The notes below the pieces were generated by a model. The model was not told the DNA's origin, ran no database searches, and worked only from the letters and a program-made list of their open reading frames with translations. A DNA stretch of 64,000 nucleotides, taken from assembly GCF_022539505.1 (NCBI RefSeq), contig NC_061510.1, positions 101,076,292 through 101,140,291 of the forward strand, in the 5' to 3' direction. The DNA is from Lolium rigidum (lineage: Eukaryota; Streptophyta; Magnoliopsida; Poales; Poaceae). Both the position numbers and the translations under genes were made by a program. Shown one piece after another: positions 34,873 through 48,223 of this stretch (position 1 is the stretch's first letter; the number at the start of each line of letters is the position of its first letter).

Positions 34873-36969
34873 ATGGGTACTGTTGAGAATACTAAGTTGT
34901 GTGACTTCACTAGCACAAATAATAATGATTTCCTATGCACACCTATTGCTCCACCTGCTACTACAGTAGAATTCTTTGAAATTAAACCTGCTTTACTAAA
35001 TCTTGTTATGAGAGAGCAATTTTACGGTGTTAGTTACGATGATGCTTGCTGCCCATCTTAATAACTTTGTTGAACTTTGTGAAATGCAAAAGTATAAGGA
35101 TGTAGATGGTGACATTATAAAATTGAAATTGTTTCCTTTCTCCTTAAGAGGAAGAGCTAAAGATTGGTTGCTATCTCTGCCTAGAAATAGTATTGATTCA
35201 TGGACTAAATGTAAGGATGCTTTTATTGGTAGATATTATCCTCCCGCTAAAATTATATCTTTGAGAAGTAGCATAATGAATTTTAAGCAATTAGATAATG
35301 AACATGTTGCTCAAGCATGGGAGAGAATGAAATCTTTGGTGAAGAATTGCCCTACCCATGGACTAACTACTTAGATGATCATCCAAATCTTTTATGCAGG
35401 ACTGAATTTTTCTTTGCGGAACCTATTGGATTCAGCTGCTGGAGGTACCTTTATGTCCATTACTTTGGGGGCGTCAACAAAGCTTCTTGATGATATGATG
35501 ACAAATTACTCTGAATGGCACACGGAGAGAGCTCCACAAGGTAAGAAGGTAAATTCTGTTGAAGAAACCTCCTCCTTGAGTGATAAGATTGATGCTATTA
35601 TGTCTATGCTTGTGAATGGTAGATCTAATGTTGATCCTAATAATGTTCCTTTAGCTTCATTGGTTGCCCAAGAAGAACATGTTGATGTGAACTTCATTAA
35701 AAATAATAATTTCAACAACAATGCTTATAGGAATAATTCTGGTAACAACTATAGGCCATATCCTTCGCTAATGGTAATAGTTATGGTAATTCTTATGGGA
35801 ATTCTTACAACAATAATAGGAGTGTACCCCCTGGTCTTGAAGCTATGCTTAAAGAATTTATTAGTACACAAACTGCTTTTAACAAATCTGTTGAGGAAAA
35901 GCTTGATAAAATTGATATTCTTGCTTCTAAGGTTGATAGACTTGCCTCTGATGTTGATCTTTTAAAATTGAAAATTATGCCTAATAAGGATAATGATAAT
36001 AAAATTGTTACTACAGCAAATGCCATCCAAGTTCGAATTAATGAAAATATTAGATTAATGGCTGAATTGCATGCTAGGTGGGAAAGAGAAGAAAACGAAA
36101 AACTAGCTAAAGAGAATAATGTAGCTAAAGTTTGGACTATTACCACCACTAGTAATGATAATGTTTCACATGTTGCTACACCTCCTACTATCAATGGTAA
36201 AATAATTGGTGTTGGCAATGATTCTACTCCTAGTGCAAAGCGTGCAAAATTGCCTGAAACTGCTTGTGATAAAACTGCTGAAATTTTTCAAAATATTGGG
36301 GACAATGATCCCATTGCTGTAGATCATAATGGTTTAGATTTTGATGATTGTCACATCTCTGAAGTTATAAAGTTCTTACAAAAACTTGCTAAAAGTCCCA
36401 ATGCTAGTGCTATAAATTTGGCCTTTACAAAACATATTACAAATGCTCTCATAAAAGCTAGAGAAGAGAAACTAAAACATGAAACTTTTATTCCTAGAAA
36501 GTTGGAAGATGGTTGGGAGCCCGTCATTAAGATGAGGGTCAATGATTTTGATTGTAATGCTTTATGTGATCTTGGTGCAAGTATTTCTGTTATGCCTAAG
36601 AAAATTTATGATATGATTGACTTGCCACCATTGAAAAATTGTTATTTGGATGTTAATCTTGCTGATAATGCTATAAAGAAATCTTTGGGGAGAATTGATA
36701 ATGTTCGCATTATGGTTAACAATAACCTTGTCCCCGTTGATTTTGTTGTCTTGGATATTGAATGCAATGCATCTTGTCCCATTATATTGGGAAGACCTTT
36801 TCTTCGAACTGTTGGTGCTACCATTGATATGAAGGAAGGTAATATTAAATATCAATTTCCTCTTAAGAAAGGTATGGAACACTTCCCTAGAAAGAGACTG
36901 AAGTTACCTTATGATTCTATTATTAGAACAAATTATGATGTTGATGCTTCATCTCTTGATGTTACTTGA
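34873..36969 (+). pseudogene. Athila-like gag-protease (broken)
   Basis: Gag starts at 34873 (MGTVENTKLC). The retrotransposon gag domain follows with FPFSLRGRAKDWL and WTKCKDAFIGRYYPP. It breaks by frameshift near 35040, by TAG at 35372-35374 and by frameshift near 35775. The last block, 35845-36969, is open and ends at a TGA. It carries the aspartic protease with DLGASISVMP and ILGRPFL, where D-L-G replaces D-T-G as in other Athila proteases. No reverse transcriptase follows. The product would form particles but could not copy the element. Confidence 0.88.
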
Positions 36970-39578
36970 TACACACTTTCTGCGCCTAGGCGAAAGGCGT
37001 TAAAGAAAAGCGCTTATGGGAGACAACCCATTATTTTACTTCTGCACTTTTATTTTATATTTGAGTCTTGGAAGTTGTTACTACTGTAGCAACCTCTCCT
37101 TATCTTTATTTTATTGCATTGTTGTGCCAAGTAAAGTCTTTGATAGTAAAGTCAATACTAGATTTGGATTACTGCGTAGAAACAGATTTCTTGCTGTCAC
37201 GAATTTGGGTAGGATTCTCTGTAGGTAACTCAGAAAAATCTGCCAATTTACATGCGTGATCCTCAGATATGTACGCAACTTTCAATCTATTTGGGCATTT
37301 TCATCTGAGCAAGTCCACTGCCTCTAAAAAATTCGTCTTTACGGACTGTTCTGTTTTGACAGATTCTGCCTTTTATTTCGCATTGCCTGTTTTGCTATGT
37401 TTGATGGATTTCTTTGTTCCATTAACTTTCAGTAGCTTTGTGCAATGTCCAGAAGTGTTAAGAATGATTATGTCACCTCTGAATATATGAATTTTCAATT
37501 ATGCACTAACCCTCTAATGAGATTGTTTTGAGTTTGGTGTGGAGGAAGTTTTCAAGGGTCAAGAGAGGAGGATGATACAATATGATCAAGAAGAGTGAAA
37601 AGTCTAAGCTTGGGGATGCCCCCGTGGTTCATCCCTGCATATTTTAAGAAGACTCAAGCATCTAAGCTTGGGGATGCCCAAGGCATCCCTTCTTCATCGA
37701 CAACTTATCAGGTCACCTCTAGTGAAACTATATTTTTATTCCGTCACATCTTATGTGCTTTACTTGAAGCATCTGTTTGTTTTTGTTTTTTGTTTTTGTT
37801 TGAATAAAATCGGATCCTAGCATTCCTTGTTTGGGAGAGAGACACGCTCCGCTGTTTCGTATGAACACATATGTTCTTAGCTTTATTCTTAATGTTCATT
37901 GCGAAGGTTGAACTACTTCATTCATTGTTATATGGTTGGAAACGGAAAATGCTGCATGTGGTAATTGGTATAATGTCTTGAATAATTTGATACTTGGCAA
38001 TTGTTGTGCTCATATAGATCATGTTTAAGCACTTGCATCATGTACTTTGCACCTATTAATGAATAACTACATAGAGCTTGTTAAAATTTGGTTTGCATGA
38101 TTGGTCTCTAGTGTCTAGATATTTTCTGGTTAAGGTGTTTGAACAACAGGGAGACGATGTAAAGTCTTATAATACTTACAATATGTTCATATGTGAGTCT
38201 TGCTGCACCGTTTTATACTTGAGTTTGCTTCAAACAACCTTGCTAGCCTAGCCTTGTATTGAGAGGAATTCTTCTCGTGCATCCAAATCCTTGAGCCAAA
38301 AACTATGTCATTTGTGTCCACCATACCTACCTACCACATGGTATTTCTCTGCCATTCCAAAGTAAATTACTTGAGTGCGACCTTTAAAATTCTATCCTTT
38401 GTCTTTGCAATATATAGCTCATGGGAAAATAGCCTTAAAAACTATTGTGGTGAAGAATATGTACTTATGTATCTTATCTCTTAATAAGTTGCTTGTTGAG
38501 CGGTAACCATGTTTCTGGGGATGCCATCAACTTTTACCTTTGTTGAATATCATGTGAGTTGCTATGCATGTTCGTCTTGTCTGAAGTAAGGGCGATTTTC
38601 ATGATCAAATGGTTTGAGTATGCATATTGTTAGAGAAGAACATTGGGCCGCTAACTAAAGCCATGATCCATGGTGGAAGTTTCAGTTTGGACAATCAATC
38701 CTCAGTCTCTTATGAGAATATTATCTGTTGTTAAATGCTTATGCATTAAAGAGGAGTCTATTATCTGTTGTCTATGTTGTCCCGGTATGGATGTCTAAGT
38801 TGAGAATAATCAAAAGCGAGAAATCCAATGCGAACTTTCTCCTTAGACCTTTGTACAGGCGGCATAGAGGTACCCCTTTGTGACACTTGGTTGAAACATA
38901 TGTTATGCAATGATAATCCGTGTTAATCCAAGCTAATTAGGACAAGGTGCGAGCACTATTGGTATACTATGCATGAGGCTTGCAACTTATAGGATATCTT
39001 ATACATAACACATATGATTTATTACTACCGTTGACAAAATTGTTTCTATGTTTTCAAAATGAAAAGCTCTAGCACAAAAATAGTAATCCATGCTTCCATC
39101 TGCGAAGGGCCATTCTTCTACTTTATTGTTGAGTCAGTTTACCTATTCTTTCTATCTTAGAAGCAAACACTTGTGTGAACTGTGTGCATTGATTGTTACA
39201 TGTTTACCTATTGCACTTGTTATATTACTTTGTGTTGACAATTATCCATGAGATATACATGTTGAAGTTGAAAGCAACTGCTAAAACTTATATCTTCCTT
39301 TGTGTTGCTTCAATGCCTTTACTTTGAATTTATTGCTTTATGAGTAACTCTTATGCAAGTCTTATTGATGCTTGTCTTGAAAGTATTATTCATGAAAAGT
39401 CTTTGCTATATGATTCATTTGTTTACTCATTATCTTCACCATTGCTTCGAATCGCTGCATTCATCTCATATGCTTTACAATAGTATTGATAAAGATTATG
39501 ATAGCATGTCACTTAAGAAATTATCTTTGTTATCGTTTACCTACTCGAGGGCGAGTAGGAACTAAGCTTGGGGATGCT
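36970..39578 (+). other. Long non-coding 3' region of the Athila-like element
   Basis: This is 2.6 kb without coding signal. AAGCTTGGGGATGCC-like motifs occur at about 37609, 37663 and 39565, the last next to the right LTR. They look like repeated polypurine tracts. Athila-lineage elements are known for long 3' non-coding regions. Confidence 0.65.
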
Positions 39579-41170
39579 TGATACGTCTCAAACGTATCTA
39601 TAATTTCTTATGTTCCATGCTACTTTTATGATGATACTCACATGTTTTATACACATTATATGTCATTATTATTCATTTTCCGGCACTAACCTATTGACGA
39701 GATGCCGAAGAGCCGATTGCTTTGTTTTCTGCTGTTTTTGGTTTCAGAAATCCTACAAAGGAAATATTCTCGGAATTGGACGAAATCAACGCCCAACGTC
39801 TTATTTTTCCACGAAGCTTCCAGAAGACCGAGGGAGATACGAAGTGGGGCCACGAGGTGGCGACACACTAGGGCGGCGCGGCCCAGGCCTTGGCCGCGCG
39901 GCCCTAGCGTGTGGGCCCCTCGTGACGCCCCCGACTCTACCCTTCCGCCTAGCCTTCGTCGCGAAACCCCCAGTACCGAGAGCCACGATACGGAAAACCT
40001 TACTAAGACGCCGCCGCCGCCAATCCTATCTCGGGGGATTCAGGAGATCGCCTCCGGCACCCTACCGGAGAGGGGAATCATCTCCCGGAGGTCTCTTCAT
40101 CGCCATGATCGCCTCCGGATCGATGTGTGAGTAGTTCACCCCTGGACTATGGGTCCATAGCAGTAGCTAGATGGTTGTCTTCTCCTCATTGTGCTATCAT
40201 GTTAGATCTTGTGAGCTGCCTATCATGATCAAGATCATCTATTTGTAATGCTACATGTTGTGTTTGTTGGGATCCGATGAATATTGAATACTATGTCAAG
40301 TTGATTATCAATCTATCATATATGTTGTTTATGTTCTTGCATGCTCTCCGTTGCTAGTAGAGGCTCTGGCCAAGTTGATACTTGTGACTCCAAGAGGGAG
40401 TATTTATGCTCGATAGTGGGTTCATGCCTCCATTGAATTTGGGACAGTGAGAGAAAGTTCTAAGGTTGTGGATGTGCTGTTGCCACTAGGGATAAAACAT
40501 CGATGCTTTGTCTAAGGATATTTTTGTTGATTACATTACGCACCATACTTAATGCAATTATCTGTTGTTTGCAACTTAATACTGGAAGGGGTTCGGATGA
40601 TAACCTGAAGGTGGACTTTTTAGGCATAATGCATGCTGGGATAGCGGTCTATGTACTTTGTCGTAATGCCCCGATTAAATCTCATAGTACTCATCATGAT
40701 ATATGTATGTGCATTGTTATGCCTTCTTTATTTGTCAATTGCCCAACTGTAATTCGTTCACCCAACATGCTATTTATCTTATGGGAGAGACGCCACTAGT
40801 GAACTGTGGACCCCGGTCCATTCTTTACATCTGAAATACAATCTAGTGAAAACTCTGTTCTTTACTGTTCTTCGCAAACAATCATCTTCCACACAATACG
40901 TTTAATCCTTTGTTTACAGCAAGCCGGTGAGATTGACAACCTCACTGTTACGTTGGGGCAAAGTACTTTGATTGTGTTGTGCAGGTTCCACGTTGGCGCC
41001 GGAATCCCTGGTGTTGCGCTGCACTACACTCCGCCACCAACAACCTTCACGTGTTCCTTGACTCCTACTGGTTCGATAACCTTGGTTTCTTACTGAGGGA
41101 AAATTTGCTGTTGTACGCATCACACCTTCCTCTTGGGGTTCCCAACGGACGTGTGTCTCACGCGCCATCA
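39579..41170 (+). repeat. 3' LTR of the Athila-like element
   Basis: It is 1592 bp, TGATACGTC...GCGCCATCA, followed by the duplication CCCCT. It differs from the left LTR at about 45 places by eye, several of them indels. Confidence 0.93.
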
Positions 41171-41241
41171 CCCCTTAACCACGTGTACAGCATCCACCGC
41201 AAAATTACTCCATCCAATGGTGCGTCGCTTCGCCACTTATC

Positions 41242-41249
41242 TATATAAG
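41242..41249 (+). promoter_or_regulatory. TATA box of the antisense gene in the Tat element
   Basis: TATATAAG lies about 180 bp before the ATG at 41425 (135 bp before the in-frame ATG at 41377). The leader between them is C-rich, as in many plant genes. Confidence 0.65.
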
Positions 41250-41424
41250 GTCTTCTTCTTCCTCCGTTCATACTTTCGCCTGCGCCGCACCTCTGCTCTC
41301 CTCTGCAAAAATCCCCATTGCGCCCAACACTTCCTGAGCTCAGCCACACTCGCACTTCGCGCTTTCGCCACTGTTAATGCCACAACGCGCACGGCTCACT
41401 CGCCACAGCACTCCTGAAGCGAAG

Positions 41425-44400
41425 ATGGCGGCGGAAGATCTGGAGTGGGAGAGATCCAAGATCTCCAACCAAGACCTGAACTTGATGAAGAAGCTCGGGC
41501 TCATGAAGAAGAAGGACGCGCTGCGCTTCCCCAGCGAGGAAAGATATTCATCGCCTCCTATCGAGTATCGGGTCAGTTTCGTTGACCACCTTATTCGCGG
41601 CCTCGCTCCCCCTATCCACGAGTTCCTCCGCGGTCTCCTCTTTGTTTACGGGCTACAGCTGCATCAGCTGACGCCCAACTCCATCCTCCACATCTCTATT
41701 TTCATCACCCTCTGTGAATGCTTCCTCGGAGTCCATCCTAATTGGGCTCTGTGGAAGCGCATCTTCTACTGCCGCCGCAATGGCTCCCACAACGTCGCCT
41801 ACAACATAGGCGGCGTTGTCATTTGCGTTCGCCCTGATGTCGAGTACTTCGATGTCAAATTCCCCGACTCCGTCCAGGGGTGGCGCAAAAGGTGGCTCTA
41901 TGTGCATGAAGAAAGCTCCGACTCGGTGGAGTACAACATTGCTCGTTTTGACGGAGGAGCCAAGATTCTTCGCCGCCGATCCTGGGACGCTGAAGCCACC
42001 GAAGAAGAGAAATCAGCGACAGAGGCGCTGATGACTCGCATCCGTGAGCTTCAGAAAACCCGTGGCAAGGAATTGTCGGGTATCCAAATCACAGCCTACT
42101 TCCTTAGGATTACAGTGCAGCCTTTACAAGCTCGCAAAAATCTCCTTTGGATGTATGATGGTGAGGAAGATGTCGAGAGGCTCTCCAAAGACCTTCCTGT
42201 GAAGGACTTGGAGAAACTGATCCGAAGAATTTCATCGCTTAGCAAGAAGGATACTATTCCATCCTCTTGCCGCGTTAAGCCATATAGTAGCACCAACGCC
42301 CTTCCCGAGGTAATTTTTCCCTCGACTACTATCTTGTCCTCTCGATTTTTTAGCATTTCTCGACTACTATTTTTCTGGCGTCCATTGCATAACTTTTTGT
42401 CGACACTTATTGTTTTTGTAGAACCACCCAGTTCTAGCTTCTCTTCCTCCTCTTCCTGAAGGTGGAGAAGTCGAAGAACGGACTGTTGTCACCGACGGCA
42501 ACCAAGGTACGTCTCGCCCTGAGAGTGAAGTCGCGGGTTCTCAGAAATCTGCGGCTTCCTCTGAAAAAGAGGTCGAATCTGATGGGTCGACACACTCCCT
42601 CCCCTCTGCTGTTTCTCCAAGGAACAAGAGGAAGAGGGACGAAGTTGCCGATTCTGGCGCCTCCAAAGCCGGCACATCTCCTGCCGAAGAAGTTGTTCCT
42701 ACTGAAGAAAGGACAACTTTCAACCCTTACTTGGATGCCCTTGTCAGCTCGTAAGTCCTTGCTACTCTTTTTTTTGTTTGCTCTCGATATTTTGTCTATG
42801 TTGTTTCTTATTTTTTGCCGCCGTTTTATTTTAGTGGTGACGAGGATGAAGATCCACCTATTGACGCGGCTGCTCGAACGAGTACGTCGCGTACTTTAGT
42901 TGTCTCTGAAGCTCAACCTGACGGGGAGGAAACCTCGCCTCCTCAGCAAAACATCGAGCATCCAACTCCAGTTCCAAGCCCCCGTGCCCCTTCTCCGAAG
43001 AGGGCTAGGGTCGAGCTAGCCAAGGAACCTACCTTGCTAACTGGTAGTTCCAGGGCTCCTTTAATGGATGATGTAAGTTATCTCTTCTTTTCTCTCTCTC
43101 TTTTTTTACTTTGAACATTTCATTGCTTTGGACTGTCCTCTGATCTTTGCTTGGTGCTACCTAGCTTTTGCTTCCTATATTGATTTATTTTTCCTGTGGT
43201 CTTCTCACCAGCCTTTCATGAAGGAATTTGTCCGCCTCGGTACCCAATTTATCGGGTACCGTAATTATGCCACCAAGCTTGAAGGTACTATTTTCCCCTG
43301 CCTCTTCTACTGAACATGCTCCTTCATTCTTTTTGTCGTGATATTTTACTGTCGTTTATTTTGCCAGAGACTCTTGCGGAAGCCAACAAATGCGCTGACG
43401 CTCTTGCTGTCAAGTTAGAGCAGAGCGAAATAGCTCGCAAGAAAGCTGAGGCAGATGCTGCCGCTGTCGAAGATCTTCGAAAAAGACTTCATGACGCGGA
43501 AACTTCCTTGAGCGATAATATAGCCCAACAATCTGCTCGTGAAAAGGAAATCCTCGCTCGCGTGGAATCACAGAGTCGACGTTTCGTGAGTAAGTACTCA
43601 CATTTCTTTAATTTCTTCGGATCATTAAATTCTTCTTGGCTTGCTTTTTCCTGACAAGCTTCTTTTGACTCACTTAGGGAAAACGCAGCAAGATTATGAT
43701 CTGGAGAACCCTGAAGGTGATCGCCTTCTCGACGCTCTTTCCCTCCTTGAGATCCACGGAGATGAGGCGCGTGAAGGTCTTGCCGAAGCCAGATCAGGTC
43801 TATCGCGGCTTTTTTCCTTACTTCTTCCCGAAGAAGGAAGAACCCACGCCTTTTGTTGCTCTCGCCAAACACTTCAATTCTCAAGAAGACCTTGGGATCA
43901 AACTTCGCCAAGAAGGTTTGAAAGTTGGCGTCGAAGGCACTATTGCCTTGGTCGCTGACAGCCAACAAGATGTCAACTGGGCGAGAGTTGGTGACACGAA
44001 GGAGATGGAGACCAAGAGGTGGCAATCGCTAATTAAGGCTGCCAAGCCAAACTCGAAGAAAGTCCTTGCCTACCTCGGATGCAAGCCAACTACCGCTCCT
44101 AGCTCATCGAAGCCGGAGGTCAAGTAGATCATCCTGCCTTCTCTTTTGTTTTCTCATTTGATGCTGTCGCCATAGTAGCTTTGGCGACAACCACCTCAGT
44201 AGTTCATTAGGGATCCTCCTTTTGTAATAGCCGTGTAAATACTTTAAGAAATCAATGGAAAATCTATTTTGCTTGATGATTGATGTCGAAACTTTTATTT
44301 CCAGTTGGTATTTGACAACTACACTTCAACTCCTCGACCTGCCGATGCTTTTCCTGTTTTATCCCAGTCGAGGAAAACGCCTGCCAATGATGTATTTATT

Positions 44401-45305
44401 GAAGATTCCTCGAGTAAGGGTTCAAGATCAGACTTGAAAGAACTCCGCCAACAGCTTCAGTCTATGAAAAAGCAGGCACTTATAATAATGGAGCAGTCTC
44501 GAAAATCATCGGAGAAAGAAAAAAATGCGCTACAACAAGCTCGAGAAGCTATAGCTGCCAAAGAAACCGCCGTGGTTGAAGCTGCGCAAGCTGCCTCTCG
44601 AGAGAACACCATGCTTGAGTTGATGATCGAAGCAAGCTTGGATATGGAGGGTATGTTCTTTAAACTGATCCCTCTCCTTTTTTCCTTTGCCTGTATTCTG
44701 CCTCTAACTGGTATACTATCGCCAAAATAGGTTCCTTTTTGGATGTTGATGCCGAAAATCAAAGAGTTGACACAAGATCAAATCTGCTTATTAACCTGGG
44801 ACTTCACCATGGCGTCCTTTTCTGGGCTACCTCGGAACGTACCCGACAAATTGTCAGATTCCAGGATCGCGCGAGTCAGGTCCGCGATTTTCTCGACTTA
44901 TGCACAAGGACGTTGTCCTTAGTTTACCGCACCATGTTCCCGCGCGACAAGATGCCAGAAACCCTTCCTGCTCTGATGGATAAATTTCGGGATGCACCTC
45001 GAATCCATGGATTTGTGCGGGCCCAGATGTCTGCTGGCGCGAGGTTTGCTATGATTATGATACAAATCTTTTATCCGAAGTTAAACATGAGTCGAATTGT
45101 TGCCAAGTGCCTGGCCAAGATGGCGAAGAGGAAGAGGAATATTGACAAAATCGATGATGCTGTGACCCCTGTAGCGGAAGACATGGTGGATGAACTGCTT
45201 TGGATGGATGCTGAGTTCTTCGTGAAGGGTAGCTATGCTGAACATAGTACTCGTGCTGCAAATAATGAGCGAATAACCATAGATAACATATTAGGCATCA
45301 ATTGA
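41425..45305 (+). CDS. Eight-exon 'putative gypsy-type transposon' protein, antisense in the Tat element, about 1035 aa, one frameshift
   Basis: Exons: 41425-42309, 42422-42750, 42835-43072, 43212-43284, 43368-43589, 43678-44118, 44305-44650, 44731-45305. All junctions are GT-AG and all phases fit except exon 6, which is one base too long because of an extra T in the T-run at about 43813-43818. The N-terminal part (IEYRVSFVDHLIRGLAPPIH, LHISIFITLCECFLGVHPNW) is the PF04195 type domain common in grass elements. The middle is acidic and low-complexity with a basic patch (PRNKRKRDE). Exons 5 and 7 are coiled-coil-like. The last exon has GVLFWATSER and ARFAMIMIQIFYP. The function is unknown. It runs against gag-pol between integrase and the 3' LTR. 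An in-frame ATG at 41377 is an alternative start. Confidence 0.82.
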
Positions 45306-45814
45306 GAGTTTTGCTTTTATCTTGTCGAATTTTCTCAATAAGTGCATCTTGTATGTTGTAAACATAATCTATATTGTAAAGCCACTAGATATATTTTCCT
45401 TATTTTTTTCCGTCAAGCCCCCGAGTGTTTCGGTGGCGATTTTCTTCCTTGTGTATGCGAGATTAAACCAAGGCAGATAAATTATATTGAATATACTATA
45501 TTTGCGGGTACTAGCCCCCGAGCCTTTTTTGTTGATCCCTATTTTGTATATTTATTTATTTTGCGAGGTGTTTTGCACCAAGGCGAAATACTTTCGGTAA
45601 TATATATTGTAACTCCTGGGCACAAGCCCTCGAGCCTGTCGAAGAAAATGATATATATCTCCACTATCTTTATTATATTGCAGCATAGTGAGCCCGCCTC
45701 ATTAAAAACCTTTTCCAGCCCTACTCGGTGCCCTGAAAAAGGAAAAGAATGCGTCTGAAAACTTGCGGGCGTTTCAGTACATTGTATTTTTACAAGGAGG
45801 ACTATATTTCGACT
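45306..45814. other. Spacer between the antisense gene and integrase of the Tat element
   Basis: This holds three more AGCCCCCGAG-like motifs (about 45418, 45513 and 45626; the last is AGCCCTCGAG). It is non-coding, and the antisense transcript probably ends here. Confidence 0.5.
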
Positions 45815-46916
45815 CTAGGCGTAAAAACGCCTGAGGTGTGCCACGTTCCAAGGGTTTGGCTCAGCAACTCCTGACTTCTTGTCCTTTGTCCTGTACGCTC
45901 CTCCTTCGATTACTTCTGTGACGATGTAAGGGCCAAGCCACGGCGACTCGAGTTTTTCATGGCTCTTTTGATTGAGTCGTAGAACTAAGTCTCCAACCCG
46001 AAAGGATCTTGGTCGCAAACGTCGACTGTGGTAATTTTTCAAGTCTTGCTGGTACTTAGTGACCCGTGATAATACTTCGTCTCGAGCTTCGTCAAGTGCG
46101 TCGACATCATCTTCCAATGCTTTTCTGGAAGCTTCTTCATCATACTCCGTGACTCTTGGAGAATCATGCGTCTATCTCTATCGGCAATACTGCCTCAGCT
46201 CCATGGACCAGAAAAAACGGAGTCTCCTGTGTCGCTGTATTTGGTGTTGTTCGGATACTCCACAACACACTCGGCAACTCCTCTGGCCAAGTATGTCGAG
46301 CTTTTTCCAATGGTCCTAACAAGCGCTTCTTAATACCGTTGCAGATGATACCATTGGCTTTCTCGACTTGGTCGTTGGTTTGCGGATGCGCAACTGACGC
46401 GAAGTGCAATTTGATGCCCACCTCTGCACAGTATGCCTTGAATTCCTTGGATGTGAAATTACTACCATTGTCCGTGACGATGCTATGAGGTACTCCAAAC
46501 CGAAAGACAATGCTTTTCACGAACTTAATTGCAGATGCTCCATCTGGTGAATTTATCGGCTTTGCTTCTATCCACTTCGTGAATTTGTCGACAGCGATGA
46601 GCATGTACTCGTATCCTCCTAGCGAAGCTTTGTGTAATTTTCCCACCATATCGAGACCCCACTGAGCAAAGGGACAAGACAATGGTATTGGCATCAACTC
46701 TGCTGCCGGAGAATGAGGTTTTGCGGCAAATATCTGGCACGCGTCGCAAGTTCGCACTATCTCCTTCGCATCCTCGATTGCTGTCAACCAATAAAATCCT
46801 GCTCTGAAAACCTTGGCCGCGATAGCTCGACTGCTTGCATGATGACCACATATTCCTTCGTGTACGTCCTTCATAATTATCCTTCCTTCTTCGGGTGTGA
46901 CGCACCTTTGTAACAC
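45815..46916 (-). pseudogene. Tat-lineage integrase
   Basis: The minus-strand frame 46164-46916 has the HHCC zinc site (from HEGICGHHASSR to TCDACQ) and the DDE core: Asp in WGLDMVGKL, Asp in IVTDNGSNF and Glu in NDQVEKANG. A TGA at about 46164 cuts it. The C-terminal domain continues in 45815-46117 with FRVGDLVLR and WLGPYIVTEV. It would insert the element's DNA. 46917-47350 holds broken linker sequence. Confidence 0.9.
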
Positions 46917-47351
46917 ACCCGAAATACTTCGTTTTTTGGAGCCCCTTTGACCACAGTAAAGGCTTTAGATCGTCTAATAACTCGCCTTGCTTCAACTGGG
47001 TCATCGGGTATTTCTTTCCTTAGGATGTATGATATGTATGCTTGCATCCATGGAATCTGCACCATCATTACTAGGTCCTGTTCCTCTTCTTCTTCTAGTG
47101 CTTCTTTTGGAGCCCCCGAGGGTTTCTCATCCTTCTCCTTCTTCTTTGGTTTCTTCGGCTTGGTAGATCTCTCTGCTATCTCCTCCCAGAACACGCCTGG
47201 TGGAATCGCCAGACACTACGACCCAATGTTTGCAAGAACATCGACTTCATCATTACTTAGCCTGCTGATGTGATTTACCTAGCATCCATCAAATAGCTTC
47301 TCCAGCTCGTTATACACTTCCTTGTATGCTATCATACTTTCATTGACTGCG

Positions 47352-48214
47352 TCACACTGGTTCATGACTCCGTCGAGCCACCGATTGTGAGTCACCAAAG
47401 ATTTTTAGTCGGGTTGCACCACAAGCCTTTGCCATCTTCATCCCGTGTATGAGAGCTTCGTATTCTGCCTCATTGTTAGACGCGTTTGGAAACGTCATCC
47501 GTAAGACATACTTTAATTTGTCGTCTGCAGGTGATATAAGTATCACGCCTGCTCCAGCTCCCTCTAATCTCTTGGACCCATCGAAGTTCATAGTCCAGGT
47601 TCTCGACAAATCTGGGGGTCCCGTATTTTGTAACTCCATCAACTCTGTGATGAAGTCTGGTAGAATTTGCGACTTTATTGCTTTTCTTTTTTCGTACGTG
47701 ATGTCCCGAGGGGAAAGTTCTGTTCCCCATAGGGAGACACGACTCGTAGCCTCTGGATTGTTTAGTATATTGGACAAAGGCGCCTCGTTTACCACTATTA
47801 TCGGATGTGCCGAAAAATAGTGCCGCAATTTTCTTGCGGTCGTAAACACTCCATATGCTAGCTTCTGGTACTGCGGATACCGCTGTTTTGAAGGCAATAG
47901 AACTTCACTGATGAAATATACAGGCCTCTGCACTCCATGGAGTTTTCCCTCCTCGTCTCTTTCGACGACAAGTGCTGTACTGACCACCTGAGGTGTGGCT
48001 GCAATGTATAACAGGAGGGGTTCCTTCTCTTTAGGCGCCACCAAGATTGGTGGTGTCGAAATTGTGCGCTTGAGATCCTCGAAAGCTCTATCTGCCTCTT
48101 CGTTCCACTGGAACTTCTCTCCTTGCTTGATCAAAGCGTAGAACGGTAACGCCTTTTCTCCCAGCCTGGCGACGAATCTGCTTAAAGCTGCGAATCGCCC
48201 AGTTAACTGCTGTA
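47352..48214 (-). pseudogene. Tat-lineage RNase H and second (archaeal-type) RNase H
   Basis: The first domain (ALVVERDEEG, KLAYGVFTTARKLRHYF) is the usual Gypsy RNase H. The second (TMNFDGSKRLEGAGAGVILI, SNNEAEYEALIHGMKMA, IFGDSQ) is the RVT_3 type that marks the Tat lineage. It breaks by frameshift just after GDSQS at 47352. The RT end reads on from 48214 across the MULE to 53002. Confidence 0.9.
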
Positions 48215-48223
48215 TTTCTTTTA

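Larger units (their letters stand above)
26173..41170 (+). mobile_element. Non-autonomous Athila-like Gypsy element (gag-protease only)
   Basis: The LTRs begin TGATACGTCTCAAACG and end GCGCCATCA. The target duplication CCCCT is at 26168-26172 and 41171-41175. The left LTR is 26173-26181 plus 33033-34624, split by another element. The right LTR is 39579-41170. The primer site at 34632 (TGGCGCCGTTGCCGGGGA) fits the tRNA-Asp type used by Athila elements. Only gag and protease are coded. 37000-39578 is long non-coding DNA ending in a GGGGATGCT polypurine-like tract. Without the nested element it is about 8.1 kb. The mobility enzymes must have come from elsewhere. Confidence 0.92.
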
